DNA of 64,000 nt from Psychrobacillus sp042945595 (GTDB taxonomy: Bacteria; Bacillota; Bacilli; Bacillales_A; Planococcaceae): the NCBI RefSeq assembly GCF_042945595.1, contig NZ_CP168493.1, positions 744,001-808,000 on the forward strand. Direction: 5' to 3'. This document shows positions 1-9,282 of the stretch, piece after piece; positions within the stretch are counted from its first letter, which is position 1, and each line of letters opens with the position of its first letter. The notes beneath the pieces were generated by a model. That model did not search any database. It had not been told where the DNA came from and saw only the letters and a list, made by a program, of their open reading frames with translations. The position numbers and the translations under genes are program-made.

Positions 1-168
1 TTTAAAGTTGCTTGTATTGAAGAAATTGCTTATAGAATGGGCTATATTAACAAAAGTCAGTTGTTAACTCTTGCTGAGCCTTTAATAAAATCTAACTATG
101 GTCAATATTTAGTAGATATTGCGAACGAACCAAAACGATTTTCACAGGATATGGATGGAGTGTTATAG
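1..168 (+). CDS. rmlA: Glucose-1-phosphate thymidylyltransferase, C-terminal end (partial)
   Basis: Open from the first base; only the last 55 residues are visible. They include CIEEIAYRMGYI and a YGQYLVDI stretch, which match the C-terminal end of RmlA/RfbA, the enzyme that makes dTDP-glucose from glucose-1-phosphate and dTTP. The stop lies 3 bases before the ATG of rmlB, as expected for a tight rml operon. The active site is outside the window, so the identification rests on the tail and on context. Confidence 0.85.
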   Translation, partial: FKVACIEEIAYRMGYINKSQLLTLAEPLIKSNYGQYLVDIANEPKRFSQDMDGVL

Positions 169-171
169 GTT

Positions 172-1191
172 ATGAAAACAGTATTAGTTACTGGAGGAGC
201 AGGTTTTATTGGATCCAATTTCGTTCCTTATTTTGTAGATAAATATAGTGATTATTTCATTTTAAATTTAGATGCATTAACTTATGCAGGAAATCTATCA
301 AATTTAACCGAAGTTGTGAGCAAAGAGAACTACAAATTTGTGCAAGGTGATATTAGAGACGTTAAAATGATTACTCAACTGTTTGAACAATATGATATAC
401 AACATGTGATTCACTTTGCAGCAGAATCTCATGTAGATAATTCGATAAAAAATCCTTCTTTGTTTGCAGAAACGAATGTACTAGGCACCTTAAATTTACT
501 TGAAACTGCGAGAAACCATTGGCAATCGACACCTTTTCAATATAAAGAAGGGTATCAAAAATCTAGATTTTTACATGTTTCAACAGACGAAGTGTATGGT
601 ACTTTGGGGAAAGTAGGATATTTTACAGAAAATACACCATACGCTCCAAACAGTCCATATAGCGCAAGTAAAGCTTCCTCAGATATGATTGTGAGGAGCT
701 ATTTCCATACATACGGATTAAATGTAGTTACAACAAACTGTTCCAATAACTATGGACCAAAACAACATGATGAAAAATTAATTCCTACTTTAATACGCAA
801 TGCTATTAAGGGGAATATACTCCCTATCTATGGTTCGGGAAAAAATATTCGCGACTGGTTATATGTAGAAGACCATTGTAAAGCAATTGACCTTGTGTTT
901 CATAATGGGCAATTAGGTGACACCTATTTAGTAGGAGGTAAAAATGAGCGAACAAATTTAGAAATAGCCTATACTATTTGTGAGTATTTAGATAAGAGAA
1001 TCCCAAAAACTTCAAGCTATAAAGAACTAATTCAATTTGTAGAAGACAGACATGGACATGATTTTAGATACGCTATTGATGCGCATAAACTAGAAAATGA
1101 AATAAATTGGATAGCAGAAGAAACATTTGAAACAGGTATCGTGAAGACGATTGAGTGGTATATTGAAAAATATTGGAAGAAGGATGTGTGA
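172..1191 (+). CDS. rmlB: dTDP-glucose 4,6-dehydratase
   Basis: A 339-residue extended SDR enzyme that converts dTDP-glucose to dTDP-4-keto-6-deoxyglucose in the cytoplasm. The N-terminal NAD-binding motif is TGGAGFIGSNF. The catalytic Y-x3-K is in YSASKASSDM (Tyr163, Lys167), and the family motifs HFAAESHVDNSI and STDEVYGTLG are present. Length is normal for RmlB. It sits between the rmlA tail and a ketoisomerase/acyltransferase fusion. No rmlC or rmlD follows in the window, so the 4-keto product is probably used for an aminosugar rather than only for rhamnose. Confidence 0.95.
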   Translation: MKTVLVTGGAGFIGSNFVPYFVDKYSDYFILNLDALTYAGNLSNLTEVVSKENYKFVQGDIRDVKMITQLFEQYDIQHVIHFAAESHVDNSIKNPSLFAETNVLGTLNLLETARNHWQSTPFQYKEGYQKSRFLHVSTDEVYGTLGKVGYFTENTPYAPNSPYSASKASSDMIVRSYFHTYGLNVVTTNCSNNYGPKQHDEKLIPTLIRNAIKGNILPIYGSGKNIRDWLYVEDHCKAIDLVFHNGQLGDTYLVGGKNERTNLEIAYTICEYLDKRIPKTSSYKELIQFVEDRHGHDFRYAIDAHKLENEINWIAEETFETGIVKTIEWYIEKYWKKDV

Positions 1192-1193
1192 GC

Positions 1194-2144
1194 ATGGAAC
1201 AGTCTAATATGGAATTTCAAGTAATAGGAGATGAAAGAGGCTCACTTATATCTTTAGAAGCGATGAAAAATATACCGTTTAATATTAAAAGGGTTTACTA
1301 TATCTATAGTGTTGATCCAACTTTACCAAGAGGATTTCATGCTCATAAAGAACTTCAGCAAGTGCTGGTTTGTGTAAGTGGATCTTGTAAAATAATTTTA
1401 GATGATGGTAAAGTGAAGTCTGAGTATATATTGGACAAGCCAGATAAAGGACTTTTAGTTTATAAAATGATTTGGCATGAAATGCATGATTTTAGTGAAG
1501 ATTGTGTTTTAATGGTTTTGGCGAATGATTATTATGATGAAGAAGATTATTTAAGAGATTATGAAGAATTCAAAAGTTATCTTACAAAAAAATCAAATAC
1601 AAATAATTATTTTAAGCACGAAAAATCTATAATAGAAACTAATAATATTGGAGCAGATACGAGAATTTGGGCATATACTCATGTCTTTCCAGGAGCTAGA
1701 ATAGGTGAAAACTGCAATATTAATGATCATACGCTAATTGAGAATGATGTAGTATTAGGGAATAATGTGACGGTAAAGTCTGGTGTTCATATTTGGGACG
1801 GAGTAAAAATTGGTAACAACGTATTTATTGGTCCGAGCGTCGTTTTTACGAATGATTTAAATCCACGGTCTAAAGTATATCCTGAAAAATTCGCTCAAAC
1901 AATTATTAGAGATTTTGCATCAATAGGTGCCAACTCAACAGTAGTTGCAGGAAATGTAATAGGAGAGTATGCAATGATTGGTGCAGGCTCAGTTGTTACA
2001 AAAGATGTTCCGCCTTATACACTTTGGTATGGAAATCCAGCGGAATTTAAAGGACATGTGTGTGAATGTGGAAATAAGCTAGACACGAATTATATATGTG
2101 AAAAGTGTAATAAAGATATGAAAGACAAGATAGTTTTTGTATGA
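1194..2144 (+). CDS. Fused dTDP-4-keto-6-deoxyglucose 3,4-ketoisomerase / sugar N-acyltransferase (FdtA-FdtC or QdtA-QdtC type)
   Basis: Two enzymes appear in one chain. Residues about 1-130 are a WxcM/FdtA-type cupin (RGFHAHKELQQVLVCVSGSC) that would move the keto group from C4 to C3. Residues about 145-285 are a left-handed beta-helix of hexapeptide repeats (GENCNINDH, GNNVTVKSG, GNNVFIGPSV, GANSTVVAG) typical of sugar N-acetyltransferases. A C-terminal CECG...CEKC zinc-ribbon-like tail follows. ATG 1194 is chosen over an upstream TTG at 1173 because GGAAGAAGG lies about 10 bases before it. With rmlAB and the aminotransferase at 3307 it predicts dTDP-3-acetamido-3,6-dideoxyhexose synthesis. 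Galacto (Fuc3NAc) or gluco (Qui3NAc) configuration cannot be told by eye. Confidence 0.85.
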   Translation: MEQSNMEFQVIGDERGSLISLEAMKNIPFNIKRVYYIYSVDPTLPRGFHAHKELQQVLVCVSGSCKIILDDGKVKSEYILDKPDKGLLVYKMIWHEMHDFSEDCVLMVLANDYYDEEDYLRDYEEFKSYLTKKSNTNNYFKHEKSIIETNNIGADTRIWAYTHVFPGARIGENCNINDHTLIENDVVLGNNVTVKSGVHIWDGVKIGNNVFIGPSVVFTNDLNPRSKVYPEKFAQTIIRDFASIGANSTVVAGNVIGEYAMIGAGSVVTKDVPPYTLWYGNPAEFKGHVCECGNKLDTNYICEKCNKDMKDKIVFV

Positions 2145-2169
2145 AACTGAATAGAACGGGTGTATTTAT

Positions 2170-3282
2170 TTGATCAAGCCATTAACGTCTTTTCGTTTTT
2201 TCGCAGCTTTAGCTGTATTTGTTTCCCACTTATCTTTTTTAGGTAATTTCAATGAAACTAAATGGATTTTTGAAAATATTTTTTATGAGGGATATTTAGG
2301 AGTTACTTTTTTCTTTATTCTTTCTGGTTTTATACTGACGTACAATTATCATGAAAAATTCAATGAAATTAATATAGCAAAAATAAAAGGATTTTTAAAA
2401 GCACGTATCGCAAGAATATATCCAGTTTATCTACTTACGTTTGTAATAGCGATACCGTTGTCTTTAGGTATGATATTCAAAGAACCACTAATTTATTTTA
2501 GTGTTGCAATAGTTAATCTGTTAATGTTACAAAGTTTCATTCCAGTTTCAGGAGTCTATTTTTCATATAATGGACCTTCTTGGAGTATTTCAGATGAAAT
2601 GTTTTTTTATATTTTGTTCCCACTTCTAATATATTTCTTGTTGAAGAAAATAAAGATAAATAAAAAACTGTGGTTGGTACTAATTGTATGTTTTGTTTAT
2701 GTAAGTGGATTAATTCTAGTATGGTTTATGAAAGATAACGATTTGGCTCACTGGTTATTCTACGTTTTACCTGCGTTTAGAATATTAGACTTTGTAATAG
2801 GCATAATCATTGGTTTATGGTTTATTAGAATTAAGCAAACAGGGTTCGTTTCAAACTCCATTCGGTTGATGACTTTTATGGAATTAATAGTTCTTATACT
2901 TTTAATTCTAGCTTTTTATTTTCATGAAAATGTGCATCAAACTTTGAGGTACTGGGGATATTACCAGCCGATAATGATTTTTATTGTTAGTATTTTTGCT
3001 TTTCAACAGGGATACATTTCAAAGCTATTGTCTAACAATGGATTAATATATTTGGGTGAAATTAGTTTTTCGTTCTATATGATTCATCAACTAGTCATTA
3101 GATATGCTGCACATGTACCCATAATAAACGGTAATCCAATTGTATTTTTGTTATTTACATTAACTGTATCTTTAATAGCAAGTCATTTAATTTATAAATA
3201 TTATGAAATTCCGATGAAGGTTAGAATTAATAAAATAAAAGCACCTCCAAAGCAAAAATCAGTGAACTATGCAAAAATATAA
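2170..3282 (+). CDS. Acyltransferase family 3 membrane protein
   Basis: A 370-residue polytopic membrane protein of the acyltransferase-3 (OafA/NodX) family. It opens with IKPLTSFRFFAALAVFVSHL, where the His near residue 20 is the conserved catalytic candidate. It also has the family FFFILSGFILTY and SWSISDEMFFYILFP segments and about ten membrane helices. Such proteins O-acylate sugars on membrane-linked intermediates. It lies inside the glycan operon, so it probably modifies the glycan repeat. The TTG start has a weak ribosome site and is not certain. Confidence 0.85.
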   Translation: MIKPLTSFRFFAALAVFVSHLSFLGNFNETKWIFENIFYEGYLGVTFFFILSGFILTYNYHEKFNEINIAKIKGFLKARIARIYPVYLLTFVIAIPLSLGMIFKEPLIYFSVAIVNLLMLQSFIPVSGVYFSYNGPSWSISDEMFFYILFPLLIYFLLKKIKINKKLWLVLIVCFVYVSGLILVWFMKDNDLAHWLFYVLPAFRILDFVIGIIIGLWFIRIKQTGFVSNSIRLMTFMELIVLILLILAFYFHENVHQTLRYWGYYQPIMIFIVSIFAFQQGYISKLLSNNGLIYLGEISFSFYMIHQLVIRYAAHVPIINGNPIVFLLFTLTVSLIASHLIYKYYEIPMKVRINKIKAPPKQKSVNYAKI

Positions 3283-3306
3283 AAAGTATTTAGGAGTATA
3301 TGAGAT

Positions 3307-4398
3307 ATGATACCTTTCTTAAATTTAAAGAAAATTAATGCACAATATGCTCAAGAGTTAAAAGCAGCGGTTTCAAGAGTTATTGATAGCGGTTGGTATA
3401 TTACCGGTGAGGAAGTAACAGCTTTTGAACAGAAGTTTGCCGCTTATTGTGGCGTACGTCACTGTATCGGAGTAAGTAATGGTCTGGATGCACTGAAGCT
3501 AATATTAAGAGCATATGAGATTGGACCAGGGGATGAAGTAATTGTTCCGTCTAATACATATATTGCATCGATTTTAGCTATTTCAGAAGTTGGGGCTACA
3601 CCGATTCTAATAGAACCGAATATGGTGAGTTACAACATAGAACCTAGTTTAATAGAGACAAAAATTACTTCATCAACAAAAGCCATTTTAATTGTCCATT
3701 TATATGGTTCAGTAGCTGAAATGAATCCAATTTTAGAAATCGCTAAAAAGCATCAGTTAAAAGTAATTGAAGATGCTGCTCAAGCACATGGAGCAATTTA
3801 TAATGGTAAGAAAACTGGGAATCTAGGGGATGCTGCTGGCTTTAGTTTTTACCCTGGAAAGAACCTAGGAGCACTAGGTGATGCTGGAGCCATTACTACA
3901 AATGACGATAACCTAGCAGAAAAGTTAATAGCATTACGTAATTATGGTTCACATAAAAAATATGAAAATTTATATAAAGGTTACAATCATCGACTAGATG
4001 AAATGCAAGCAGCATTACTACAAGTCAAATTGCCATATTTAGATGAAGACAATGAGAAAAGAAGAGTAATTGCTAATAAATACTTAGAAGAAATAGAAAA
4101 TCCGTTTATAGTACTTCCAGAGAAACCAACTAATGCAGGGCAATCAGTATGGCATGTATTTGTAATACGTACAAAAGAAAGAGATCGTTTGCAAACATAT
4201 TTATTAGACAATGGTATACAAACGGTTATACATTATCCAATCCCTCCGCATAAACAAGAGGCGTATATAGAAATGAAGGAAGAGAGCTTCCCAATTTCTG
4301 AACAAATTCATCAAGAAATACTTAGTATACCGATATCACCAGTACAAACAAACGAAGAAACAACTGAAATTATCCGAGTGTTAAATAACTTTAGATAG
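3307..4398 (+). CDS. fdtB: dTDP-3-keto-6-deoxyhexose aminotransferase, DegT/DnrJ/EryC1 family
   Basis: A 363-residue PLP enzyme. Residues DAAQAHGA and FYPGKNLGALGDAG hold the conserved Asp and the Lys that forms the internal aldimine. The N-terminus (IPFLNLKKINAQY...GWYITGEEVTAFE) is typical of FdtB/QdtB enzymes, which add an amino group at C3 of the keto sugar made by the ketoisomerase domain encoded at 1194. TAGGAG about 10 bases upstream supports ATG 3307. FdtB and QdtB cannot be separated from sequence alone, so the symbol is provisional. Confidence 0.82.
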   Translation: MIPFLNLKKINAQYAQELKAAVSRVIDSGWYITGEEVTAFEQKFAAYCGVRHCIGVSNGLDALKLILRAYEIGPGDEVIVPSNTYIASILAISEVGATPILIEPNMVSYNIEPSLIETKITSSTKAILIVHLYGSVAEMNPILEIAKKHQLKVIEDAAQAHGAIYNGKKTGNLGDAAGFSFYPGKNLGALGDAGAITTNDDNLAEKLIALRNYGSHKKYENLYKGYNHRLDEMQAALLQVKLPYLDEDNEKRRVIANKYLEEIENPFIVLPEKPTNAGQSVWHVFVIRTKERDRLQTYLLDNGIQTVIHYPIPPHKQEAYIEMKEESFPISEQIHQEILSIPISPVQTNEETTEIIRVLNNFR

Positions 4399-4409
4399 GA
4401 TGGACAAAA

Positions 4410-5666
4410 ATGAACTTTTTAAAAACAAGTCTTTTATCCGGCTTATCCACAGTGATAAAGTTATTGTCTGGCTTAGTTGTTAATAAAGTAGTAGCAGTAT
4501 ATATAGGTCCAGCAGGGATCGCTTTGATAGGGCAGTTTCAAAACTTTTTGAGCATTATTACTACTTTTGGTAATGGGGCTATTGGGTCAGGTGTAACAAA
4601 GTATGTAGCAGAGTTCCATGAATCAGATGTAAAAAGAAGAAACGATTTTATTAGTGCATCATTCATTATAACGTTTATTTTCTCAGTTATAATTGGTGCA
4701 CTTGTATTTATCGGAAGTTCATTTTTGTCAGAGTGGATTTTAAAGACAACAGAATATAGTGGAGTGTTTAAGTTATTAGGAATAACGCTGATTTTAATCA
4801 GTTTTAATATTATATTACTTTCTATTATTAATGGTATTAAGAGGATTAAACTTTTTATTGCTATTAATATATGTAGCAGTCTATTGTCTTTAAGTGTCAC
4901 ATCATTACTGACAATTTTCTTTGGCGTTTTTGGAGCTTTGCTATCTATGATTATAGTTCAATCAATAGTGCTGTTAATTACTCTACCGTTAGTAAGGAAA
5001 AAGCTTGATTTACAATTTAAAATGAATATCCATATTGAAAAAGAAATATTAAAAAAACTACTAGCATTTTCCCTCATGGCTATTGTTTCTGTATTATCCG
5101 TCTCCATAAGCCAAATCGCCATTAGAATCCATTTAATTGAAAAATTCTCTCTAGAAGAGGCAGGATATTGGCAGTCCGTTTGGATGATTTCCACTATGTA
5201 TTTAATGGTGATGACAACTGCCTTTTCAACCTATTATTTACCTAAGTTGTCAGAGTTACAAAAAAAGGGTGAAATAAGAAAAGAAATATTTTCAGGTTAT
5301 AAAATCATTTTACCCTTTACTTTAATTACTGCATTGATGATCTATTTTCTACGTGATTTCATCATTGCAATATTATTTACACCGGAATTTACTGAAATGA
5401 GGACATTATTCGCTTTTCAGCTTATAGGAGATTTTTTGAAAATGGCAAGTTGGTCATTAGCTTTTTTAATGATTGCTAAGGCTATGACAAAAACATTTAT
5501 TATAACTGAAATTTTATTTTCTGTGAGTTTTTATTTTATTGCTATTGTAATGACTGAAAATTACGGTTTAATAGGTGTTACACAAGCATATGCGATAAAT
5601 TATTTTATTTATTTTATTACGATGCTTATTATATTTAAATCAGTTGTATTTAAAAAAACTATATAA
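4410..5666 (+). CDS. wzx: Wzx-type O-antigen/polysaccharide flippase
   Basis: A 418-residue integral membrane protein with about 12 hydrophobic helices of the MATE/MOP polysaccharide-transport superfamily. The N-terminus (SGLSTVIKLLSGLVVNKVVA, then GPAGIALIGQFQNF) is the pattern seen in WzxE-like flippases. It would flip undecaprenyl-linked repeat units to the outer membrane leaflet. It starts 11 bases after the aminotransferase gene. A flippase plus a Wzy-like gene at 6883 indicates Wzx/Wzy-dependent assembly rather than an ABC exporter. Confidence 0.88.
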   Translation: MNFLKTSLLSGLSTVIKLLSGLVVNKVVAVYIGPAGIALIGQFQNFLSIITTFGNGAIGSGVTKYVAEFHESDVKRRNDFISASFIITFIFSVIIGALVFIGSSFLSEWILKTTEYSGVFKLLGITLILISFNIILLSIINGIKRIKLFIAINICSSLLSLSVTSLLTIFFGVFGALLSMIIVQSIVLLITLPLVRKKLDLQFKMNIHIEKEILKKLLAFSLMAIVSVLSVSISQIAIRIHLIEKFSLEEAGYWQSVWMISTMYLMVMTTAFSTYYLPKLSELQKKGEIRKEIFSGYKIILPFTLITALMIYFLRDFIIAILFTPEFTEMRTLFAFQLIGDFLKMASWSLAFLMIAKAMTKTFIITEILFSVSFYFIAIVMTENYGLIGVTQAYAINYFIYFITMLIIFKSVVFKKTI

Positions 5667-5720
5667 TAATTAAAATTAGAGAACTTATTTATACAAAAAA
5701 TAGTTAGTAGAGGATACGCG

Positions 5721-6818
5721 ATGAAAAGAATATTATTAGTTGGTGAGTTTAGTGGGCTTCATAAAAATTTAAAGGAAGCCTTAATTAAAATGGGGCATGA
5801 GGTATATATAGTTTCAGCTGGCGATGGAGTCAAGGGCATAGCTAGAGATATTGATATTTCTGTAACAGGACAAACTATTTTAGAAAAAGTTAAATCTATT
5901 AGAGAAAATAAAAGGGTAATATCTGAACTAAAAAGTTTTGATGTAGTACAGTTTATCAATCCATATATTAAACCTAAAACTACATTGTTGAGTTATAATA
6001 AACTGTTGAAGAATAATGGTAAGAAGTTTCTTCTCGCTGCTGGTGATGACGTTGTATTTAGCGAGTTTATTAGAAATGGTGGAATGGAAAAATATTCTCC
6101 ATTTGATGAAGAATTAGCAAATCATTTAAAATTACCATATGAAAATATTATGCATAGAAAAGTTCAAAATAAAATTATATCTAAGATGGACAAGATAATA
6201 CCTAATGCATTTGAATATGCAGAGGCGTATAGAAAAAGTAAATATAAACATAAAGTGGCTCCAACTATTCCGTTTCCAATGAATGTAGATAAGATTAAGT
6301 TCGTTGAAATGGAATTTAGTGGTAAAATCGTTATTTATCACGCATCAAACAGGCCACTTTTTAAAGGTAGCAAATATATAACAGAAGCTTTGAAGATTAT
6401 TGGAGAAAAATATCCTGACGAAGTTGAAATAATAAATGCAGAGTTTTTGCCTTTAGATGAATATCTTAATGTCATTAATAGAACACATATAGTAATCGAT
6501 CAATGTAAATCATATTCATACGCAATGAATGCACTATATTCACTTGCTAAAGGAAAAATTGTAATGAGTGGATCAGAAGAAGAATGTATCAAGGAATTAA
6601 AGCTAACAAGTTCACCCGTAATTAATATTATTCCAAATACACTTCAAATTGTTGAGCAAATAGAAAATCTAATAAAGAACAGACATTATCTTGCAGAGTT
6701 AAGTCAAAGCTCTAGAAAGTTTGTAGAGGATCATCATCATTATATGAAAGTTGCAGAGTTATATTTGAAAGAATGGTTCGGGACAAGTGATTTAGTTGAT
6801 AAAAATGAAACTGAATAG
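5721..6818 (+). CDS. Glycosyltransferase, GT-B fold (GT4-like)
   Basis: A 365-residue cytoplasmic protein. The N-terminal half (KRILLVGEFSGLHKNLKEAL...GHEVYIVSAGDG) is a Rossmann-like acceptor domain. The C-terminal half (VIYHASNRPLFKGSKYITEA, later GSEEECIKELK) resembles a GT-B donor domain, with the acidic pair less clear than in classical GT4 enzymes. GAGG sits 8 bases before ATG 5721. It probably adds one sugar of the repeat unit; donor and linkage cannot be predicted. Confidence 0.72.
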   Translation: MKRILLVGEFSGLHKNLKEALIKMGHEVYIVSAGDGVKGIARDIDISVTGQTILEKVKSIRENKRVISELKSFDVVQFINPYIKPKTTLLSYNKLLKNNGKKFLLAAGDDVVFSEFIRNGGMEKYSPFDEELANHLKLPYENIMHRKVQNKIISKMDKIIPNAFEYAEAYRKSKYKHKVAPTIPFPMNVDKIKFVEMEFSGKIVIYHASNRPLFKGSKYITEALKIIGEKYPDEVEIINAEFLPLDEYLNVINRTHIVIDQCKSYSYAMNALYSLAKGKIVMSGSEEECIKELKLTSSPVINIIPNTLQIVEQIENLIKNRHYLAELSQSSRKFVEDHHHYMKVAELYLKEWFGTSDLVDKNETE

Positions 6819-6882
6819 AACATTCATTTGGATTATACTATTTGGGTGATTATGAATACTACAAGGAGGGAGGTACGTACGT

Positions 6883-8058
6883 GTGAATACTTCTAAATAT
6901 ATCGTTCCCTTTTATACTATTGTTTATTGCCTTTTGTATTTTGTTCTAGCGTTGGTATTGTATATTCTTAGTTTGTTTTTTGGGTATGATGGAATTTCTC
7001 TTCCATTGTTTGCAGGGGGGGATGATGGGGCTTTCTATTTAGAACAAGCTGTAAATGTTGCAAATGAGCAACCAGCCGTTCTTACTTCCATTCATATATT
7101 AATATTTGGTTATATTTTCAAACTTTTCAATACTGAAAACGTAATTATACTAAAAGGGTTCAATTACATTGGAAACGTATTACTCGTGTTATTAACCCTT
7201 CTAATATTAAAAAAAAGTACAGGATACAAAGGGAAATATAATACATCAGCAATAATTTTGGTTTCACTGCTACTCTTTTATCCAAGTCTAATATTGAACT
7301 CTAGCCTGTCTATTTATCGAGATGTCTGGATTTTTTTATATTTTTTGGGATCTATATATTTTTTTTCTAATATATTCATTGTGAAAAGTAAATACCCAAT
7401 TTTATTAAACTTTTTATCATTACTTTTTTTTATAGTGATGTTAGGAAGCTATCGAAAGTATGCATTGTTAAGCTTTTTAATAGCTTCAGCTCTCTATATA
7501 CTATTTAATTTCAGAAATAAACGAGGAATAAATTTCAAAAAAATTCTTTTTACAAGCTTAGTTGGATTTACTTTTGCATATTCATTTTTAAGGAAATTTA
7601 AAGTGCCCTATGTTGGTCTTTCCTTCCAAGACGTTTTGAGTTACAGACAATCCTCATTAGAGGCTGGTGGAAGTCAAATGGGAATTTCACTAGATCATGC
7701 AAATATTTTATCATTTTATTTCAATTATTTTTATAGCCTTATTAGCAATACTATAGGTCCACTACCATGGCAAGTAAATAGTGCAGCAACGCTCGTTGTA
7801 TTTCTTACTGAAAGTATAATATTTGTAGTAATAATGCTGTTTCTATATAAACAAAGAAAGTCCTTTTCTAAATTAGATATGTATTTGATTATGCAAAGTA
7901 CAATTTGGTTTATGCTTATTAGTATATCTAACGATAATATTGGAACAGCAGCTCGTTTAAGAATAGTTGGATGGCTACCTTTAATTATTATTTTTTCAAA
8001 GCATTTTAGTAGTTATTTATTTTTAAGAAAACAGAGAAAAAAAGCGAGGGAATTCTAA
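6883..8058 (+). CDS. Polytopic membrane protein, putative Wzy polymerase or GT-C glycosyltransferase
   Basis: A 391-residue protein of about ten hydrophobic helices with no strong family motif I can name. After the first helix there is a loop with GGDDGAFYLEQA, and later LSSYRDVW-like and LGSYRKYALLS segments. Position between two glycosyltransferases and after wzx makes it the best candidate for the repeat-unit polymerase. The GTG start is supported by an AAGGAGGGAGGT site 8 bases upstream, the strongest in the operon, which may mark higher translation. An acidic DD loop facing outside would also fit a GT-C enzyme. Confidence 0.6.
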   Translation: MNTSKYIVPFYTIVYCLLYFVLALVLYILSLFFGYDGISLPLFAGGDDGAFYLEQAVNVANEQPAVLTSIHILIFGYIFKLFNTENVIILKGFNYIGNVLLVLLTLLILKKSTGYKGKYNTSAIILVSLLLFYPSLILNSSLSIYRDVWIFLYFLGSIYFFSNIFIVKSKYPILLNFLSLLFFIVMLGSYRKYALLSFLIASALYILFNFRNKRGINFKKILFTSLVGFTFAYSFLRKFKVPYVGLSFQDVLSYRQSSLEAGGSQMGISLDHANILSFYFNYFYSLISNTIGPLPWQVNSAATLVVFLTESIIFVVIMLFLYKQRKSFSKLDMYLIMQSTIWFMLISISNDNIGTAARLRIVGWLPLIIIFSKHFSSYLFLRKQRKKAREF

Positions 8059-8059
8059 T

Positions 8060-9184
8060 TTGAAAAAAATATTATTCGTTGCTTCAGTATATACTCATTT
8101 ATCCGCATTTCATAAGCCGTTTATGAAATTATTTCAAAATAAGGGATATGAAGTTCATGCAGTCGGAAGCAATTCTTTAGGAAGAAAAGATGAGCTTATA
8201 GCAATGGGAATCGTTTGTCATGATGTTGAATTCGATCGTCTTCCTTTTTCTAAGAAAAATCTAAAAGCGTTAAAGAAGCTCGAAGAATTATTTCGAAGCA
8301 TGCATTATGAAATGATACATGTACATACCCCTACCGCAGCATTTTTAACAAGATATGTCGCAGATAAACATAATCAAGGAAAAATACTATACACCGCTCA
8401 CGGTTTTCATTTTTTTAGTGGTGCACCTAAAAAAAATTGGATGTTATTTTACCCTGCTGAAAAAATTGCAGTGAGATGGACAGATGGGCTAATAGTAATG
8501 AATGAAGAAGATTATGAACTGGGAAAAAGACTTGGTTACCAAGAAAATAAAAATATTTTTAATGTTCATGGAGTTGGAGTAGATTTAATAGAGTTTGACA
8601 CTAGAATTAACCAAGAGACTACAGGGATTTTGAATGAGCTTAGAATTGATGAAGATGCAGTAGTGGTAAGTTGTATTGCAGAATTAAGTTCAAGAAAGAA
8701 TCAAAAATTTTTATTAGATAATTGGAGGAAAGTAACTCTAAATACCCCTAATATCCATTTGCTTTTAATTGGTAACGGACCAGACTATGAAGAAATTAAA
8801 GAATTTATTTCTAATGAAAACTTTACAAATATTCATCTACTTGGATATCGTAGGGATGTGCCAGAGATAATCGCACAATCAGATATTGTGACACTAGTTT
8901 CAAAACAAGAAGGGTTACCACGCTGTTTAATGGAAGCAATGGCCTGCGGAAAGTCAATAATTGCTACCAACGTTCGCGGTTCAAGAGATCTAGTTGACCA
9001 TGATTCAACTGGAAAATTAGTGGATCTTGGAGATAATGAAAATCTTGTTAATGCTTTTTCAATATTAGTTCAAAATAAAGAGATAAGAAAAGTATATGGT
9101 GAGGCTGGACAGAGGAAAATTCAAAATTACAGCATAGAAACTGTATTAAAAGAAATGGATGTAGTTTATTCAGAGTTTTTATAA
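8060..9184 (+). CDS. Glycosyltransferase family 4 (EpsD/GalNAc-transferase-like)
   Basis: A 374-residue GT-B enzyme. The N-terminal glycine-poor start KKILFVASVYTHLSAFHKPF and the TAHGFHFFSGAPKKNW segment match EpsD-like transferases. The donor domain holds the E-x7-E motif in EGLPRCLMEAMACGKSII and ATNVRGSRDLV. The TTG start lies 1 base after the preceding stop, with GAGGG upstream, so the two genes are translationally close. Expected role: transfer of a sugar, probably an N-acetylhexosamine, to the growing lipid-linked unit. Confidence 0.85.
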   Translation: MKKILFVASVYTHLSAFHKPFMKLFQNKGYEVHAVGSNSLGRKDELIAMGIVCHDVEFDRLPFSKKNLKALKKLEELFRSMHYEMIHVHTPTAAFLTRYVADKHNQGKILYTAHGFHFFSGAPKKNWMLFYPAEKIAVRWTDGLIVMNEEDYELGKRLGYQENKNIFNVHGVGVDLIEFDTRINQETTGILNELRIDEDAVVVSCIAELSSRKNQKFLLDNWRKVTLNTPNIHLLLIGNGPDYEEIKEFISNENFTNIHLLGYRRDVPEIIAQSDIVTLVSKQEGLPRCLMEAMACGKSIIATNVRGSRDLVDHDSTGKLVDLGDNENLVNAFSILVQNKEIRKVYGEAGQRKIQNYSIETVLKEMDVVYSEFL

Positions 9185-9282
9185 ACTGGGGATATTATTG
9201 TGATTTGAAATTAATACTTGCTTGAGTTTTATTTTCTATTAAAGAGTAGTTTTTCAAAAGAACAAGATTGTGAGGAAAAACA

